Virus record (IMG/VR): IMGVR_UViG_3300009788_000098
Span: 21,244-85,243 of that record
Direction: 5' to 3' (one strand)
Length of the DNA: 64,000 nucleotides
DNA from: a virus
Part shown: positions 15,161 to 25,441 of the stretch, one piece after another
Position numbering within the stretch: the stretch's first letter is position 1
Layout: each line of letters starts with the position of its first letter
Notes under the pieces: model-generated
Told to the model about the DNA's origin: nothing
Seen by the model: only the letters and a program-made list of their open reading frames with translations
Database searches by the model: none
Translations under genes and position numbers: made by a program

Positions 15161-16197
15161 AAGTTTTAGTTACAGGACATAACGGTTACATAGGATCAGT
15201 CCTCGTTCCGATGTTACAGGAACATGGACACACAGTTGTCGGCATGGATGCTGATTGGTTCAAGGATTGCCTATTCACAGTTCCTCAATACAAATTGCAG
15301 GAAACAAAGCGTGACATTCGTACAGTCCATGATGAGAACGAACTCAAAGGTTACGATGCTATCATCTACCTTGCTAATTTGTGTAATGACCCGCTTGGCT
15401 GGCTCAATCCAACGCTCACCTACAAAATCAATCACGCCTGGTCAATGCGGTTTGCATACCGTGCCATGCTTGCAGGAGTTGAGAGATTTGTGTTTGCTTC
15501 CTCGTGTAGCGTGTATGGCAACGCAGATGGAGTTGTGGATGAGAGTTCTGAACTCAATCCGCTCACGCCTTACGCAGGTGCTAAATTTCGCATGGAGGAC
15601 AGTTTAGATGAATTCGGTGCAAGAGCACAAATGCTAAACCTTCCCTTCACGCCAGTATCATTACGCAACGCAACTGTCTATGGTGTTTCCCCTAGACTTC
15701 GCACAGACATTGTGGTCAATGATCTTGTGAAATCAGCATACGTAACAGGCAAGGTGACATTGTTGAGTGACGGCACGGCTATGCGTCCATTGGTGCATGT
15801 GCGGGATGTGTGCAGAGTCTTCGTCCTTGCGTTAGAAGCCCCGAAAGATGTTGTCCATAGACAGAAGTTCAATATCGGTTCTGAGAACCTTGCTGTACTG
15901 GAAATTGCCAAGATTGTTGCGAACATTACGGAAGCCGAGGTAGAGATTGGAACTAGCGGTGCAGACACACGTAGTTATGAAGTTGATTTTAGCAAGGCGA
16001 AACGCCAATTGAACTTCAAGCCTAATTGGGAGGCATGGGATGGTGTTGAAGAACTGTGGGATGCGTTTGAGGCAACATGCGTTGATGGGGTTCTTGCAGG
16101 ACATCCTATTGAGTGGTACAAGTTCAACCGCCTAAAGCGTATTCAATATCTGCAAGAATCTGAACAGATTGATTATAAGTTGTTTTGGAAGGAGTAA
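15157..16197 (+). CDS. NAD-dependent sugar epimerase/dehydratase (extended SDR)
   Basis: 346 residues. GHNGYIG at residues 7-13 is the Rossmann loop, FASSCSVYG holds the catalytic Ser, and PYAGAK is the YxxxK site. RPLVHVRDV is the usual substrate-loop box. It acts on an NDP-sugar, as a 4-epimerase, 4,6-dehydratase or 4-reductase. No separate RfbG is present, so one of the three SDRs here probably makes the 4-keto-6-deoxy intermediate. Confidence 0.87.
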   Translation: MKVLVTGHNGYIGSVLVPMLQEHGHTVVGMDADWFKDCLFTVPQYKLQETKRDIRTVHDENELKGYDAIIYLANLCNDPLGWLNPTLTYKINHAWSMRFAYRAMLAGVERFVFASSCSVYGNADGVVDESSELNPLTPYAGAKFRMEDSLDEFGARAQMLNLPFTPVSLRNATVYGVSPRLRTDIVVNDLVKSAYVTGKVTLLSDGTAMRPLVHVRDVCRVFVLALEAPKDVVHRQKFNIGSENLAVLEIAKIVANITEAEVEIGTSGADTRSYEVDFSKAKRQLNFKPNWEAWDGVEELWDAFEATCVDGVLAGHPIEWYKFNRLKRIQYLQESEQIDYKLFWKE

Positions 16198-16200
16198 GAA

Positions 16201-16440
16201 GTGACAAAAGTATTGCATAATGTGTGTGATATATGTGGAAAAGACAGATTATGGAATGGTATTGCGGGATGGGCAGTTTTGAAACTGAAACCCAAAACTG
16301 AAGATGATAAAAAGACTTTGCTGTTTCAAGAATATTACAAGAATTACAGACAGTACTCTAGCAAAATGGATATATGTTATGTATGTACAAAAGAGTTTAT
16401 TGCTTGGTTAGCAAATCGAAAGCGGAAGGAACTGCAATGA
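16201..16440 (+). CDS. 79-residue zinc-binding protein
   Basis: GTG start right after the epimerase stop. CDICG near residue 10 and CYVC near residue 60 form a split zinc ribbon. The end overlaps the C-methyltransferase start (ATGA). Unknown role. Confidence 0.55.
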   Translation: MTKVLHNVCDICGKDRLWNGIAGWAVLKLKPKTEDDKKTLLFQEYYKNYRQYSSKMDICYVCTKEFIAWLANRKRKELQ

Positions 16441-17591
16441 ACTGTCGCTCATGTAACAGCACCGATTTACAACTCATCCTGGACTTGGGCGAGATGCCAT
16501 TGGCAAACGCCCTGCTAGAAACCCCCGATCAACTCTGCAAAAAATATCCACTAGACGTGTGGTTCTGCAACGATTGCACATTGGTACAAATTAGCGAGAC
16601 TGTTGCACCTGAGATACTGTTCAGTGACTATGCGTACTTTAGCTCGTACTCGGATACGGTTGTGCAGAATGCGGCAGAGTTAGTAGAACACGTGATGTGG
16701 AAATATGAACCCCAAACTGTAGTTGAGATTGGGAGCAACGATGGGTACTTGTTGCAACACTATCCAGAGGATATAAAGATACTTGGCTTTGAGCCAGCAG
16801 AGAACATTGCGAAGGTCGCTAATGCAAAAGGTATTAGCACAGATGCCTCGTTTTTTACCAAGCGGGTAGCACAAATCTTGTGTGTTATGCCAGCGGATAT
16901 TATCCATGCCAACAATGTCCTCGCTCATGTAGCAGACCTGAATGACTTCGTTGAGGGTATTGCAATACTTCTCGCAGACAATGGGACAGTCATTATCGAA
17001 GTCCCTCACGTCAAGGAATTAGTAACGCATTGCGAATTCGACACCATCTACCACGAACATCTATGCTACTTCTCAATATCGGCTATCCACAACTTGTTGC
17101 AACGACACGGGCTACACATTCATGCTGTTGAACCAATTCCCATTCACGGTGGGTCAATACGCATATTTGCCATGAAACGACCAAGTAGCTTCAAGATAGT
17201 ACACGATGAGACCTCATTGCCCAGTTATTACAAGGGGTTTGCAGAGGCGGTTGTTTGGTACAGAAATCACTTCAAGAAGTTCCTTGATGATTTGAGACAT
17301 GTCTGTGGCCCGATTGTTGCTTATGGTGCTGCCGCCAAGGGTGCGGTATTGCTGAACTATTGTGGCGTTGGTGCAGAGATACTGGATTATATAGTTGACC
17401 GAAGTCCACACAAGCAGGGGAAGTACATGCCGGGGGTACGATTGCCAATCTTTCCTGTGGAGATGCTGCTAGAAGATCAGCCTAACTATTGCCTTATCCT
17501 TGCGTGGAACCATGCTGATGAGATAATGAAGCAACTGTCAGAATATAAGGGGAAGTTCATTATTCCAATACCGAATGTGAGGGTTGTATGA
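16437..17591 (+). CDS. NDP-sugar C-methyltransferase
   Basis: 384 residues. The N-terminal zinc module has C3, C6 and FCNDC. The SAM site VVEIGSNDGYLL follows, and the C-terminal domain (IVAYGAAAKGAVLLNY, then VDRSPHKQGKYMPG) is the hallmark of branched-sugar C-methyltransferases such as the TylC3/NovU type. It adds a methyl group to a ring carbon, usually next to the keto group, of a 4-keto-6-deoxy NDP-sugar. It implies a branched sugar. A second related enzyme is at 20073. Confidence 0.88.
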   Translation: MNCRSCNSTDLQLILDLGEMPLANALLETPDQLCKKYPLDVWFCNDCTLVQISETVAPEILFSDYAYFSSYSDTVVQNAAELVEHVMWKYEPQTVVEIGSNDGYLLQHYPEDIKILGFEPAENIAKVANAKGISTDASFFTKRVAQILCVMPADIIHANNVLAHVADLNDFVEGIAILLADNGTVIIEVPHVKELVTHCEFDTIYHEHLCYFSISAIHNLLQRHGLHIHAVEPIPIHGGSIRIFAMKRPSSFKIVHDETSLPSYYKGFAEAVVWYRNHFKKFLDDLRHVCGPIVAYGAAAKGAVLLNYCGVGAEILDYIVDRSPHKQGKYMPGVRLPIFPVEMLLEDQPNYCLILAWNHADEIMKQLSEYKGKFIIPIPNVRVV

Positions 17592-18109
17592 AGTTCATTG
17601 AGACCGAATTTGATGGCGTGTGGCTTATCAAGGCTGAACAACACTGGGACTTGCGTGGTGGCTTTGCTCGTGGCTTCTGCGCGAGAGAGTTTGAAGAACA
17701 CAACTTGCCTACTAAAATTGTCCAGACTAATTGGGCGTATGACCACAGAGAAGGAACTTGGCGTGGGCTACATTATCAAGTTGCCCCTCATAAAGAAGCC
17801 AAACTTATTGTGCCGGTGAACAGAATACACGATATTATTATTGACCTGCGCCCCAAGTCGGATACTTACATGGAGTGGGGTTCATTCGTGCTTACAGGGC
17901 GTACTATGCTCTACGTTCCAGAAGGGTTTGCGCATGGTCATCAGGCAATGGAAGATAATGTGCGTATCTTCTACCACATGTTCAACTATTATAATCCTGA
18001 ACATAAGAGGGGAATACGGCATGATGATTCAGCATTCAGAATGTGGTTGCCACTAGAGATTACAGCAATGTCTTTGCAAGACAAGCATTGGCCTAACTAT
18101 GAAGCGTAG
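17588..18109 (+). CDS. rfbC: dTDP-4-dehydrorhamnose 3,5-epimerase-like enzyme
   Basis: 173 residues, near the family length of about 180. WRGLHYQ has the catalytic His, D84-region IIIDLRPKS, and YVPEGFAHGHQ holds the catalytic Tyr. It epimerises C3 and/or C5 of a 4-keto-6-deoxy NDP-sugar in a cupin fold. Next to a CDP-glucose enzyme it may act on a CDP-linked substrate. Overlaps its neighbours by 4 and 11 bases. Confidence 0.9.
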   Translation: MKFIETEFDGVWLIKAEQHWDLRGGFARGFCAREFEEHNLPTKIVQTNWAYDHREGTWRGLHYQVAPHKEAKLIVPVNRIHDIIIDLRPKSDTYMEWGSFVLTGRTMLYVPEGFAHGHQAMEDNVRIFYHMFNYYNPEHKRGIRHDDSAFRMWLPLEITAMSLQDKHWPNYEA

Positions 18110-19235
18110 CATACCTATCGCTGGCCCGTGGATTACCCAGAAGGAAATAGACTATGTTGCCGATGCTGTTGCAAATGCGTGGTATCAAGATGCCGGTATT
18201 TACCATGTGCGCTTTGAGAATGCGTTTGCAGAGTACGTTGGGCGCAAACATGCAATAGCACTCCCGACATGCACATCTGCAATTCACCTTGCACTATTAG
18301 CATTGGGAGTTGGCAAGGGCGATGAGGTTATTGTTCCTGAACTAACGTGGATTGCAACAGCAGCTCCCATTACTTATGTCGGTGCGACACCTGTGTTCTG
18401 CGATGTGGACAAAGATACGTGGTGCATGGACGTTGAGGCTTTGAAGATAGCAATAACACCAAGGACCAAGGCTATTATCCCTGTTGATCTCTACGGTGGG
18501 ATGCCCGACTATGATGAGATATTGAAGATTGCCAAGAAGCATAACATTGCTGTCATTGAAGACGCAGCCCAAGCTATCGGGTCTGAGTACAAGAAGCACA
18601 AAGCAGGCTCGTTTGGAACAGTTAGTTGCTTCTCGTTTCATGGTAGCAAGACGATGACTACGGGCGAGGGTGGAATGTTGGTTACTGACATGGACGAGGT
18701 ATATAACCGCGCATTACATTATCGTGACCATTGCCGTGAGGGTATATCATATCGAAGCGATGCAATCGGATACAAATATAAGATGTCATCCATGCAAGCG
18801 GCATTGGGGTTGGCACAGTTGGAGCGCATTGATGAGTTAGTTGAGAAGAAACTTAAATTGGCTGAATGGTATACTGATAGATTATGGAAGTGCAAAAAGA
18901 TAATTTGTTGGAACTTGGAAGCTTCTCACACGAAGAACTCGTATTGGATGACTTCAATCGTTATAGACTCTGATGAATATAATAATCCTGAGATATATCG
19001 AAACGAAGTGATGGAAGCATTAAAGGAAAGAAACATAGGTGTTCGTCCCGTGTTTTATCCACTGAGTCGCTTAGCAGCCTATGGTGCTTATTCTAAAGGT
19101 GAATACGTTAGTTATCGCAGTCCAAATGCCGACTATATAGGTCGGCGTGGTATCAGCCTTCCCTCAGCACTATGTCTGACAGAAGAAGATGTTGATTACG
19201 TGTGCAAGAACCTGCTGGAGATATTAGATGCGTAA
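18099..19235 (+). CDS. DegT/DnrJ/EryC1-type sugar aminotransferase
   Basis: 378 residues. The PLP lysine is K184 in SFHGSKTMTTGEGG; D155 in VIEDAAQAIG binds the pyridine nitrogen; TCTSAIHLAL binds phosphate. Type I fold, perosamine-synthetase-like. It moves an amino group to a keto-sugar nucleotide, so the product is probably an amino-sugar. It overlaps rfbC by 11 bases and the next reductase by 8. Confidence 0.92.
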   Translation: MKRSIPIAGPWITQKEIDYVADAVANAWYQDAGIYHVRFENAFAEYVGRKHAIALPTCTSAIHLALLALGVGKGDEVIVPELTWIATAAPITYVGATPVFCDVDKDTWCMDVEALKIAITPRTKAIIPVDLYGGMPDYDEILKIAKKHNIAVIEDAAQAIGSEYKKHKAGSFGTVSCFSFHGSKTMTTGEGGMLVTDMDEVYNRALHYRDHCREGISYRSDAIGYKYKMSSMQAALGLAQLERIDELVEKKLKLAEWYTDRLWKCKKIICWNLEASHTKNSYWMTSIVIDSDEYNNPEIYRNEVMEALKERNIGVRPVFYPLSRLAAYGAYSKGEYVSYRSPNADYIGRRGISLPSALCLTEEDVDYVCKNLLEILDA

Positions 19236-20076
19236 GATACTCGTTACAGGTGCAACTGGCTTCATCGGGAGGCAATGTTTGCAGTATCTAAACGACTATG
19301 AGGTTCATGCAACTTACTTGAGTGGTTGGAAATCAGAACGGTGGTTGACAACAGATGTTGTTTGGTATTGGGCAGATTTGCTAAATGATGCAAAATCTAT
19401 TATAGAGACAGTACGCCCAACTCACCTCTTGCACTTCGCATGGTTTATGGAACACGGGAAGTACTGGACTTCTGAAAAGAACTTGATATGGTTGCAGGCA
19501 AGTACAAACTTGCTACGTGCCTTTGCAGATAATGGTGGTCAACGTGTCGTGATAGCAGGTAGTTGTGCGGAGTTCGGTAAGTCCCTATACGGTATCTGCA
19601 AACATTCGCTTCAATTAGTCACAAGTGCATATTGCAAAGCGAGAGGTATTAGCAGTGCTTGGGGACGAATATTCTTTCCATACGGCGCTTATGAGAGACC
19701 TCAGCGGTTAGTACCTTACGTTATAAATAATCTACTACAAAACAAGGAAGCACTTTGCACAAGTGGCACTCAGGTTCGGGATTTGGTGTATGTATCTGAT
19801 GTCGCCAAGGCATTTGTAGACATTCTCAACTCGGACGTTCAGGGTGTTGTAAATATAGGTTCGGGAACAGGGACACCAATAAAGGAAGTTGTGACCACGA
19901 TTGGCAAATTGTTGCAACGGGAGGAGCTTATCAAACTATGTGCAGTTCCTGACCGACCTGATGAGACTGGAATTATCATTGCGAACAATAGTTGCTTGCA
20001 GGATATTGGCTGGTCACCTGAGTTTGATTTAGAGATTGGCATACAGAAAGCGATAGACTACTGGACATCAAAATGA
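19228..20076 (+). CDS. NAD(P)-dependent sugar reductase/epimerase (SDR)
   Basis: 282 residues. GATGFIG at residues 7-13, IAGSCAEFG near residue 112, and YGICK as YxxxK. The short length and the RDLVYVSDV box fit a 4-ketoreductase or epimerase acting late in deoxysugar synthesis. Overlaps the next methyltransferase by 4 bases. Confidence 0.85.
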   Translation: MRKILVTGATGFIGRQCLQYLNDYEVHATYLSGWKSERWLTTDVVWYWADLLNDAKSIIETVRPTHLLHFAWFMEHGKYWTSEKNLIWLQASTNLLRAFADNGGQRVVIAGSCAEFGKSLYGICKHSLQLVTSAYCKARGISSAWGRIFFPYGAYERPQRLVPYVINNLLQNKEALCTSGTQVRDLVYVSDVAKAFVDILNSDVQGVVNIGSGTGTPIKEVVTTIGKLLQREELIKLCAVPDRPDETGIIIANNSCLQDIGWSPEFDLEIGIQKAIDYWTSK

Positions 20077-21176
20077 ATTGTCCTGTTTGCCAATCCAATC
20101 AAACAACTCTTTTTATTCAACGAGAGTCTGTTCCTGTTCATCAGAACGTTGTGATAAGGAGTTTGCAAGAAGCACGGAACGCCCCTGTAGGGACATTGGA
20201 ACTCGTTGTTTGCGAGAGGTGTGGCTTTATCTTCAACCGTGCATTTGACCCTGCGGCAATGAACTATGAAGAACACTATGACAATAATCAAAATTACTCT
20301 TGCGTATTTCAGGAGCATGTTGCAGATCGAGCACGTTATCTGAACGAGAATATCAAGAACAGTGTGATAATCGAGATTGGGTGCGGGAATGGGGAGTTCT
20401 TGAGACAGTTAGTTTCAGATAGCAACATAGGATATGGCATTGACCCCGCTTACACTGGCTTGATGTCTGAGAAACGGGCGACGTTCAAGAGAAGCTATTT
20501 CAGCCCAGATGTAGTTGATGTTCTCGCAGATGTGGTTATATGTCGCCATGTCATTGAGCATATTCAAGACCCACTGCGTTTACTCAATGACATTAAACAG
20601 GTGGCAAAGGACTCAGCTAGAATATTTATTGAGACTCCCAACGCTTCGTGGATTCTTCGCAATCAGGCTTCTTGGGACTTTTTCTATGAGCATTGTTCGT
20701 ATTTCTCGGCAGAGTCATTGACGTGTGCGCTCAACAGTGCGGGCATTAAGGCAGACCGATTGCACAACGTGTTTGATGGTCAATACTTATGGCTAGAAGC
20801 ATCGTTGCCTGGCGACAGCAAACAGGGCATTCCCGAAACTGCTATACCTGTGCTTGCTCACGAATATGTCAGCAATAAAGATAGGCTAATAGATAACCAC
20901 ACTGCCATCTGGGGAGCTGGGGCGAAAGGTGTGACTTTTGCAAACTTGATTGATCCAGAGATGAAGCGGATAAGTTGCGTAGTTGATATAAATCCTAATA
21001 AGCAAGGTTGTTTTATTCCTTGTTCTGGTCATCCGATAATCAGCTATGCCGAGTTGGGGGATTACCATGTGGAAACGATAATAAATATGAATCCGAATTA
21101 CTTTGACGAGAACGAAGCTATACTGCACGACATGAAATTTGATATTGATTTGATAGGGGTTGAGGAGTTGCTATGA
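20073..21176 (+). CDS. second SAM-dependent sugar methyltransferase
   Basis: 367 residues. Zinc pairs CPVC and CERC at the N-terminus, SAM loop IIEIGCGNGEFL near residue 95, and a C-terminal AIWGAGAKGVTFAN with VVDINPNKQG. Same three-part build as the enzyme at 16437, but clearly diverged. It may methylate another carbon or an oxygen of the same sugar. Confidence 0.83.
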   Translation: MNCPVCQSNQTTLFIQRESVPVHQNVVIRSLQEARNAPVGTLELVVCERCGFIFNRAFDPAAMNYEEHYDNNQNYSCVFQEHVADRARYLNENIKNSVIIEIGCGNGEFLRQLVSDSNIGYGIDPAYTGLMSEKRATFKRSYFSPDVVDVLADVVICRHVIEHIQDPLRLLNDIKQVAKDSARIFIETPNASWILRNQASWDFFYEHCSYFSAESLTCALNSAGIKADRLHNVFDGQYLWLEASLPGDSKQGIPETAIPVLAHEYVSNKDRLIDNHTAIWGAGAKGVTFANLIDPEMKRISCVVDINPNKQGCFIPCSGHPIISYAELGDYHVETIINMNPNYFDENEAILHDMKFDIDLIGVEELL

Positions 21177-21901
21177 GCGAATTTGAGAAAGAAGTGCAGG
21201 ACAATATCGCGCGACTGGGTGCAGATAATGTTGCTAAGAAGATGGGATATGAGTGGATAGAACGTGTTGCTCCCAATGGCTACATGCACAACTTCACCTG
21301 GTTGGGGTTGCCGATTATTCAATTACCACAAGACATTATCGCATTGCAGGAAATCATCTGGCGCACATACCCCGATGTGATAGTTGAGCTAGGGATAGCG
21401 CGTGGGGGCGGATTAGCATTCTACGCATCTATGCTAGAATTGAACGGTGGTGGCAGGGTTATTGGAGTTGACATTGACATCAGGGAACCCAATAGGATAG
21501 CCATTGAAGACCACGCAATGTGGGGGGCAATAGAGATGATAGAGGGATCATCGACAGACATACGTGTCGTGAAAGAGGTGAAAGAACTCATCGACACTTA
21601 CGATAGAGTTATGGTGTGCTTGGACAGCCACCACACACACGAACACGTCTTGCGAGAACTAGAATTGTACTCTCCGTTGGTAACAAGAGGATGCTACCTT
21701 GTGGTATTCGACACCTGGTTAGAGGATTTGGCGACAGGAACGTTCCCAGACCGTCCGTGGGGAAAGGGGAACAATCCCAAGACTGCTGTGTGGGAATTTT
21801 TTGGAACTGGTGCAGGAAAACGGTTTGAGTTTGACAAGCGCATACAGAACAAGTTGGTGATGACCAGTAACCCTGATGGATATTTGAGGTGTGTGAAATG
21901 A
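21173..21901 (+). CDS. CmcI/rhamnosyl O-methyltransferase-family protein
   Basis: 242 residues. VIVELGIARGGGLAFYASML is the SAM-binding loop of the cephalosporin hydroxylase (CmcI) family, and VDIDIRE plus CLDSHHTHEHV complete the pattern. Members are SAM-dependent O-methyltransferases. It probably caps a hydroxyl on the sugar. Overlaps neighbours by 4 bases on both sides. Confidence 0.85.
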   Translation: MSEFEKEVQDNIARLGADNVAKKMGYEWIERVAPNGYMHNFTWLGLPIIQLPQDIIALQEIIWRTYPDVIVELGIARGGGLAFYASMLELNGGGRVIGVDIDIREPNRIAIEDHAMWGAIEMIEGSSTDIRVVKEVKELIDTYDRVMVCLDSHHTHEHVLRELELYSPLVTRGCYLVVFDTWLEDLATGTFPDRPWGKGNNPKTAVWEFFGTGAGKRFEFDKRIQNKLVMTSNPDGYLRCVK

Positions 21902-22890
21902 GATTTAGCATCGTAATCCCCAACCGCAACCGCGAAGATACGCTCCACTACACGTTGCAGACCTGCATTGAACAAGCCAACTTTGACGACTATGAAATTG
22001 TAGTCTACGACAATGCAAGTGATCCTCCAGCAGAAGTCAGACCTAGATGCACTCTCTACCGTGGCGAGGAACCACTCTCAATGACACGAAGTTGGGAAGC
22101 TGCTGTAGGATACGCTAAGGGTGACTACATTATCGTTGTTGGCAGTGATGATGGGATGATACCCCATGCTCTGCATGATATTGATGAAGTGCTAACCGCA
22201 TTACACAACCCCCCTCTCTTGCGCTGGAATAGATGTTACTACACGTGGGCTAATGCTACCCAAATAGCACTGCCTCCTCAACTGGGGGTGTTGCAGTTAG
22301 TCAAGGATGGTAGTTCGCGTATGCTCGATGCTAAGAAGCTGATTGATGCTGTAGCGCGCGGCAAGATGGATTATACGTTCCTGCCCATGCTTTACACAGC
22401 GGCCATTAGGAGAGATTTGCTAGACACAATGAGAGAACGAACAGGGAGTGTGTTTCATTCGGTGTGTCCTGACATATTTTCGGGGTTTGCTTTTGCGTCT
22501 CTAGTAGACACAGTTCCGTGTATCAACAAGGCAATGACTATCAGCGGTGGAGGCAATAGGTCAACGGGCTTTCATGTCATGGCTATTCCTTACGGCGAGA
22601 TTAGCAAGGAATTTCTTGCCCTGAACAGACAGGATGGGCTTGTGTTGAATCACCGTATCCCAGAGGGGTATTATGACCGCTTGGATGGGGGTTTGCAAGG
22701 TAGTTATTACACAGTTTATGATTTGGGTCTGATTGATTGGGATATAGCAGATACGCCAGAGAAGTTTACAGATATGCCTGCCTTTGATGGTCGGCGCGCA
22801 AATATGCGTGCTACTGACGTGTACCATGCTTCGATAATATGTGGGCGTGAGTTACAGTTTGAGCCTGATTTGAATTTTGTGGAGTGGTGA
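21898..22890 (+). CDS. GT2 glycosyltransferase, copy 1
   Basis: 330 residues. RFSIVIPNRNRED opens a GT-A fold. IVVYDNAS and VVGSDDGMIPHA give the nucleotide and DxD-type metal sites. Tandem with a clear paralogue at 22892: both share the RWNRCYYTWANA/RWRRCYYTWANA stretch and end in NFVEW/EFVEW. Probably transfers the operon's sugar. Confidence 0.88.
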   Translation: MRFSIVIPNRNREDTLHYTLQTCIEQANFDDYEIVVYDNASDPPAEVRPRCTLYRGEEPLSMTRSWEAAVGYAKGDYIIVVGSDDGMIPHALHDIDEVLTALHNPPLLRWNRCYYTWANATQIALPPQLGVLQLVKDGSSRMLDAKKLIDAVARGKMDYTFLPMLYTAAIRRDLLDTMRERTGSVFHSVCPDIFSGFAFASLVDTVPCINKAMTISGGGNRSTGFHVMAIPYGEISKEFLALNRQDGLVLNHRIPEGYYDRLDGGLQGSYYTVYDLGLIDWDIADTPEKFTDMPAFDGRRANMRATDVYHASIICGRELQFEPDLNFVEW

Positions 22891-22891
22891 A

Positions 22892-23881
22892 ATGCCTAGA
22901 TTTAGCATCGTAATCCCCGCCCGTAATCGGCACCATACGTTAGCATACACACTCAAAACGTGTCTTGCGTGTGAGTACGACAACTACGAAATAATCGTAT
23001 ACGACAATGCAAGCATACCTCCGCTTGAAGTCCCAAGTGGCGTTACCCTCTACCGTGGCGAGAAGGCACTTTCCGTAACACGAAGCTGGAACGAGGCTGT
23101 CCTGCGCGCTACAGGAGAATACATCATTCTCTTTGGTAACGACGATGGCATTATTCCTTACGCTCTGCGCGACTTGGATACTATCCTAACGACAATGGGT
23201 AATCCGCCACTGCTCCGCTGGCGTAGGTGCTATTACACATGGGCTAATGCCGATATGATAGGATTGCCACACCAGCGGGGAATTTTGCAACTGTCTATAG
23301 GCGGCACTCCACGCATACTAAACTCTAAGAAACTGATAAGCGCCGCAGTGCAACTCAAGATAGATTACACCTATTTGCCAATGCTGTACACGGCGACTAT
23401 CAGGCGTGACCTAGTAGAAGAGCTATATGAGCGCACAGGATATGTATTTCACTCTCTCGCACCAGACCTGTTCTCAGGGTTTGCTTTTGCGGCAATGGTG
23501 GACAAAGTGCCATCAATTACTAAGCCCATGACCATCAATGCCGGAAGCAACGAATCAACAGGTGTTAACGTGTTGGCTTTTGGCAAAACGGGGAAAGAGT
23601 CAGAGCTTCATAAGGAATTTATAAGGTTGAATTACCAGGATGGATTGATACCTGCTAATCACATGACAAAACAAGAGCTGACACGACAAGCAGAATTTGA
23701 GAGGTGCTTTCGTATCATAGGAGAGTTGGGGTTGATAGACCATGACCCTGTGCCGTTCTCCGATGTGCCGGAGTTTGATGGAACAATTGAAGAAGTGTAT
23801 GCAAACGATGTGTTTGAGGCATCGCAGATATGTGGGGAGAGATTAGATACGCCGTATAGTTTGGAATTTGTGGAGTGGTAA
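22892..23881 (+). CDS. GT2 glycosyltransferase, copy 2
   Basis: 329 residues; start MPRFSIVIPARNR 1 base after the stop of copy 1. FGNDDGIIPYA is the metal-site loop. About half of the residues match copy 1 by eye, so this is a tandem duplication followed by divergence. Two related enzymes suggest two successive linkages or two acceptors. Confidence 0.88.
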   Translation: MPRFSIVIPARNRHHTLAYTLKTCLACEYDNYEIIVYDNASIPPLEVPSGVTLYRGEKALSVTRSWNEAVLRATGEYIILFGNDDGIIPYALRDLDTILTTMGNPPLLRWRRCYYTWANADMIGLPHQRGILQLSIGGTPRILNSKKLISAAVQLKIDYTYLPMLYTATIRRDLVEELYERTGYVFHSLAPDLFSGFAFAAMVDKVPSITKPMTINAGSNESTGVNVLAFGKTGKESELHKEFIRLNYQDGLIPANHMTKQELTRQAEFERCFRIIGELGLIDHDPVPFSDVPEFDGTIEEVYANDVFEASQICGERLDTPYSLEFVEW

Positions 23882-25441
23882 ATGAACATCGTATTCGTTG
23901 AGTTGCTGAAAACACCACTGGACAATATCCTCGCACATTTTGAAGGTAAGCATGTGATAGCTGAGACTGTCTGTGTCCCATTGGGCATTATGTATCTGTC
24001 AGCTTACATTAAAGAAAACAACGATGTAGAACAAGTAGGGCTTATTGATTATCCGTTGATACCGCTCAGTGACTACAACGACTTAGACGAGTACATACTT
24101 GCTGGCATAAAGTCTATAGATTTCAGGCCAGATTTCATTGCTATCTCGCTCAATTACACTACCGCACATCACTTCTTTCTTGCCGTTTTGGAACAACTCA
24201 AGGCTTGTTGGCCTGATGCTACAACTGTGGTCGGTGGCACGCACGCTACATTCTACACAGAGGGCATTGCCAAGAAGGTTGACTTCGTAATTGGGGGCGA
24301 GGGGGAACTTAGCTTCTCAGAGTTCATACGAGAATATCCCTATGTTGAGGACATACCAGGTGTTACACAACTCACAATGTCAGAAGCGGTATCAGACCTT
24401 GACACCATTCCAGACTGGGACTTGATAGATGTGGAAGCATATCGCAAGAGTGCTGGTATCCACCCGCGAGATGGTAGAAGGCGAGAGTACGAAGCTATGA
24501 TCCTGACTTCGCGCGGCTGTCCAATCGGGTGTAAGTTTTGTGCTAATTACATCATACACGGGCGCAAGATGCGTTTGCGTTCAACAGAAAGCGTACTAGC
24601 AGAAATGAAGGAACTGCGTACTCGGTATGGGTTCAACCGTTTTGTCATATTCGATGACTACTTCGGTGGCAAGAAGAGGATACTAGAACTGCTGAACAGG
24701 GTTGTGGAAGAAGGGTTTGTTGTTACTGGTTACCCTAATGGTCTACACGTCAACTCCTTGGATAAGCAGATGCTCAATGCTATGATAGAAGCTGGCATGG
24801 AAGTAGCGACAATTGCTATTGAGTCCGGTTCACAGCACATACAGGACTATCTGAACAACAAGGTAGACTTGGACAAAGCCAAGGAATTGGTAAGCTACCT
24901 GTATCGCAGAGGCATCATTGTTCGCATCTATATGATGTTAGGCTTCCCTGGTGAGACTAAGGAACGGATGTTCGAGACTATAGATTATGCGAAGCAACTA
25001 GACGCAGACTGGGTTCACTTCGCGATAGCGACACCGCTCTTGGGTACTGAGATGCACAGGGAGTTTACAGAGATGGGATGTCTGCGAGATAATCCTGACA
25101 GATGGCGTGTAGCGTCGCGTATGCACAGGGACTTTGATACGCTTGAGATATCTGCGACTGAACTCAATGATTTGATGTATCTGGCTAATCTGGAAGTCAA
25201 TTTCGTTTACAATACCAATATAGAAAAGGGCAATTGGCAGAGAGCGAGAGACTTGTTTGAAGGCATTCTGAAACTCTATCCGCATCATATAATTGCACTA
25301 GATGGCATAATGCGCTGTAATACGAAATTGGGCTATAATAGTATGGGAGAGTTTTGGCAAATAGCAAATTTGGTTGCTAATGATGAGAGAGCAGGGGAAA
25401 TGAGACAGAAATATAGTTATCTTATGAGATATTTCCCATGA
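23882..25441 (+). CDS. B12-binding-domain radical SAM protein, copy 1
   Basis: 519 residues. The N-terminal B12-like Rossmann domain includes VVGGTHATFYTEG. The radical SAM cluster CPIGCKFC is near residue 215, preceded by TSRG, and TIAIESGSQHIQD and IYMMLGFPGETKE are further barrel elements. A C-terminal helical repeat-like part follows. Such enzymes often do methylation, rearrangement or C-C chemistry on unactivated positions. Substrate unknown. Confidence 0.88.
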   Translation: MNIVFVELLKTPLDNILAHFEGKHVIAETVCVPLGIMYLSAYIKENNDVEQVGLIDYPLIPLSDYNDLDEYILAGIKSIDFRPDFIAISLNYTTAHHFFLAVLEQLKACWPDATTVVGGTHATFYTEGIAKKVDFVIGGEGELSFSEFIREYPYVEDIPGVTQLTMSEAVSDLDTIPDWDLIDVEAYRKSAGIHPRDGRRREYEAMILTSRGCPIGCKFCANYIIHGRKMRLRSTESVLAEMKELRTRYGFNRFVIFDDYFGGKKRILELLNRVVEEGFVVTGYPNGLHVNSLDKQMLNAMIEAGMEVATIAIESGSQHIQDYLNNKVDLDKAKELVSYLYRRGIIVRIYMMLGFPGETKERMFETIDYAKQLDADWVHFAIATPLLGTEMHREFTEMGCLRDNPDRWRVASRMHRDFDTLEISATELNDLMYLANLEVNFVYNTNIEKGNWQRARDLFEGILKLYPHHIIALDGIMRCNTKLGYNSMGEFWQIANLVANDERAGEMRQKYSYLMRYFP

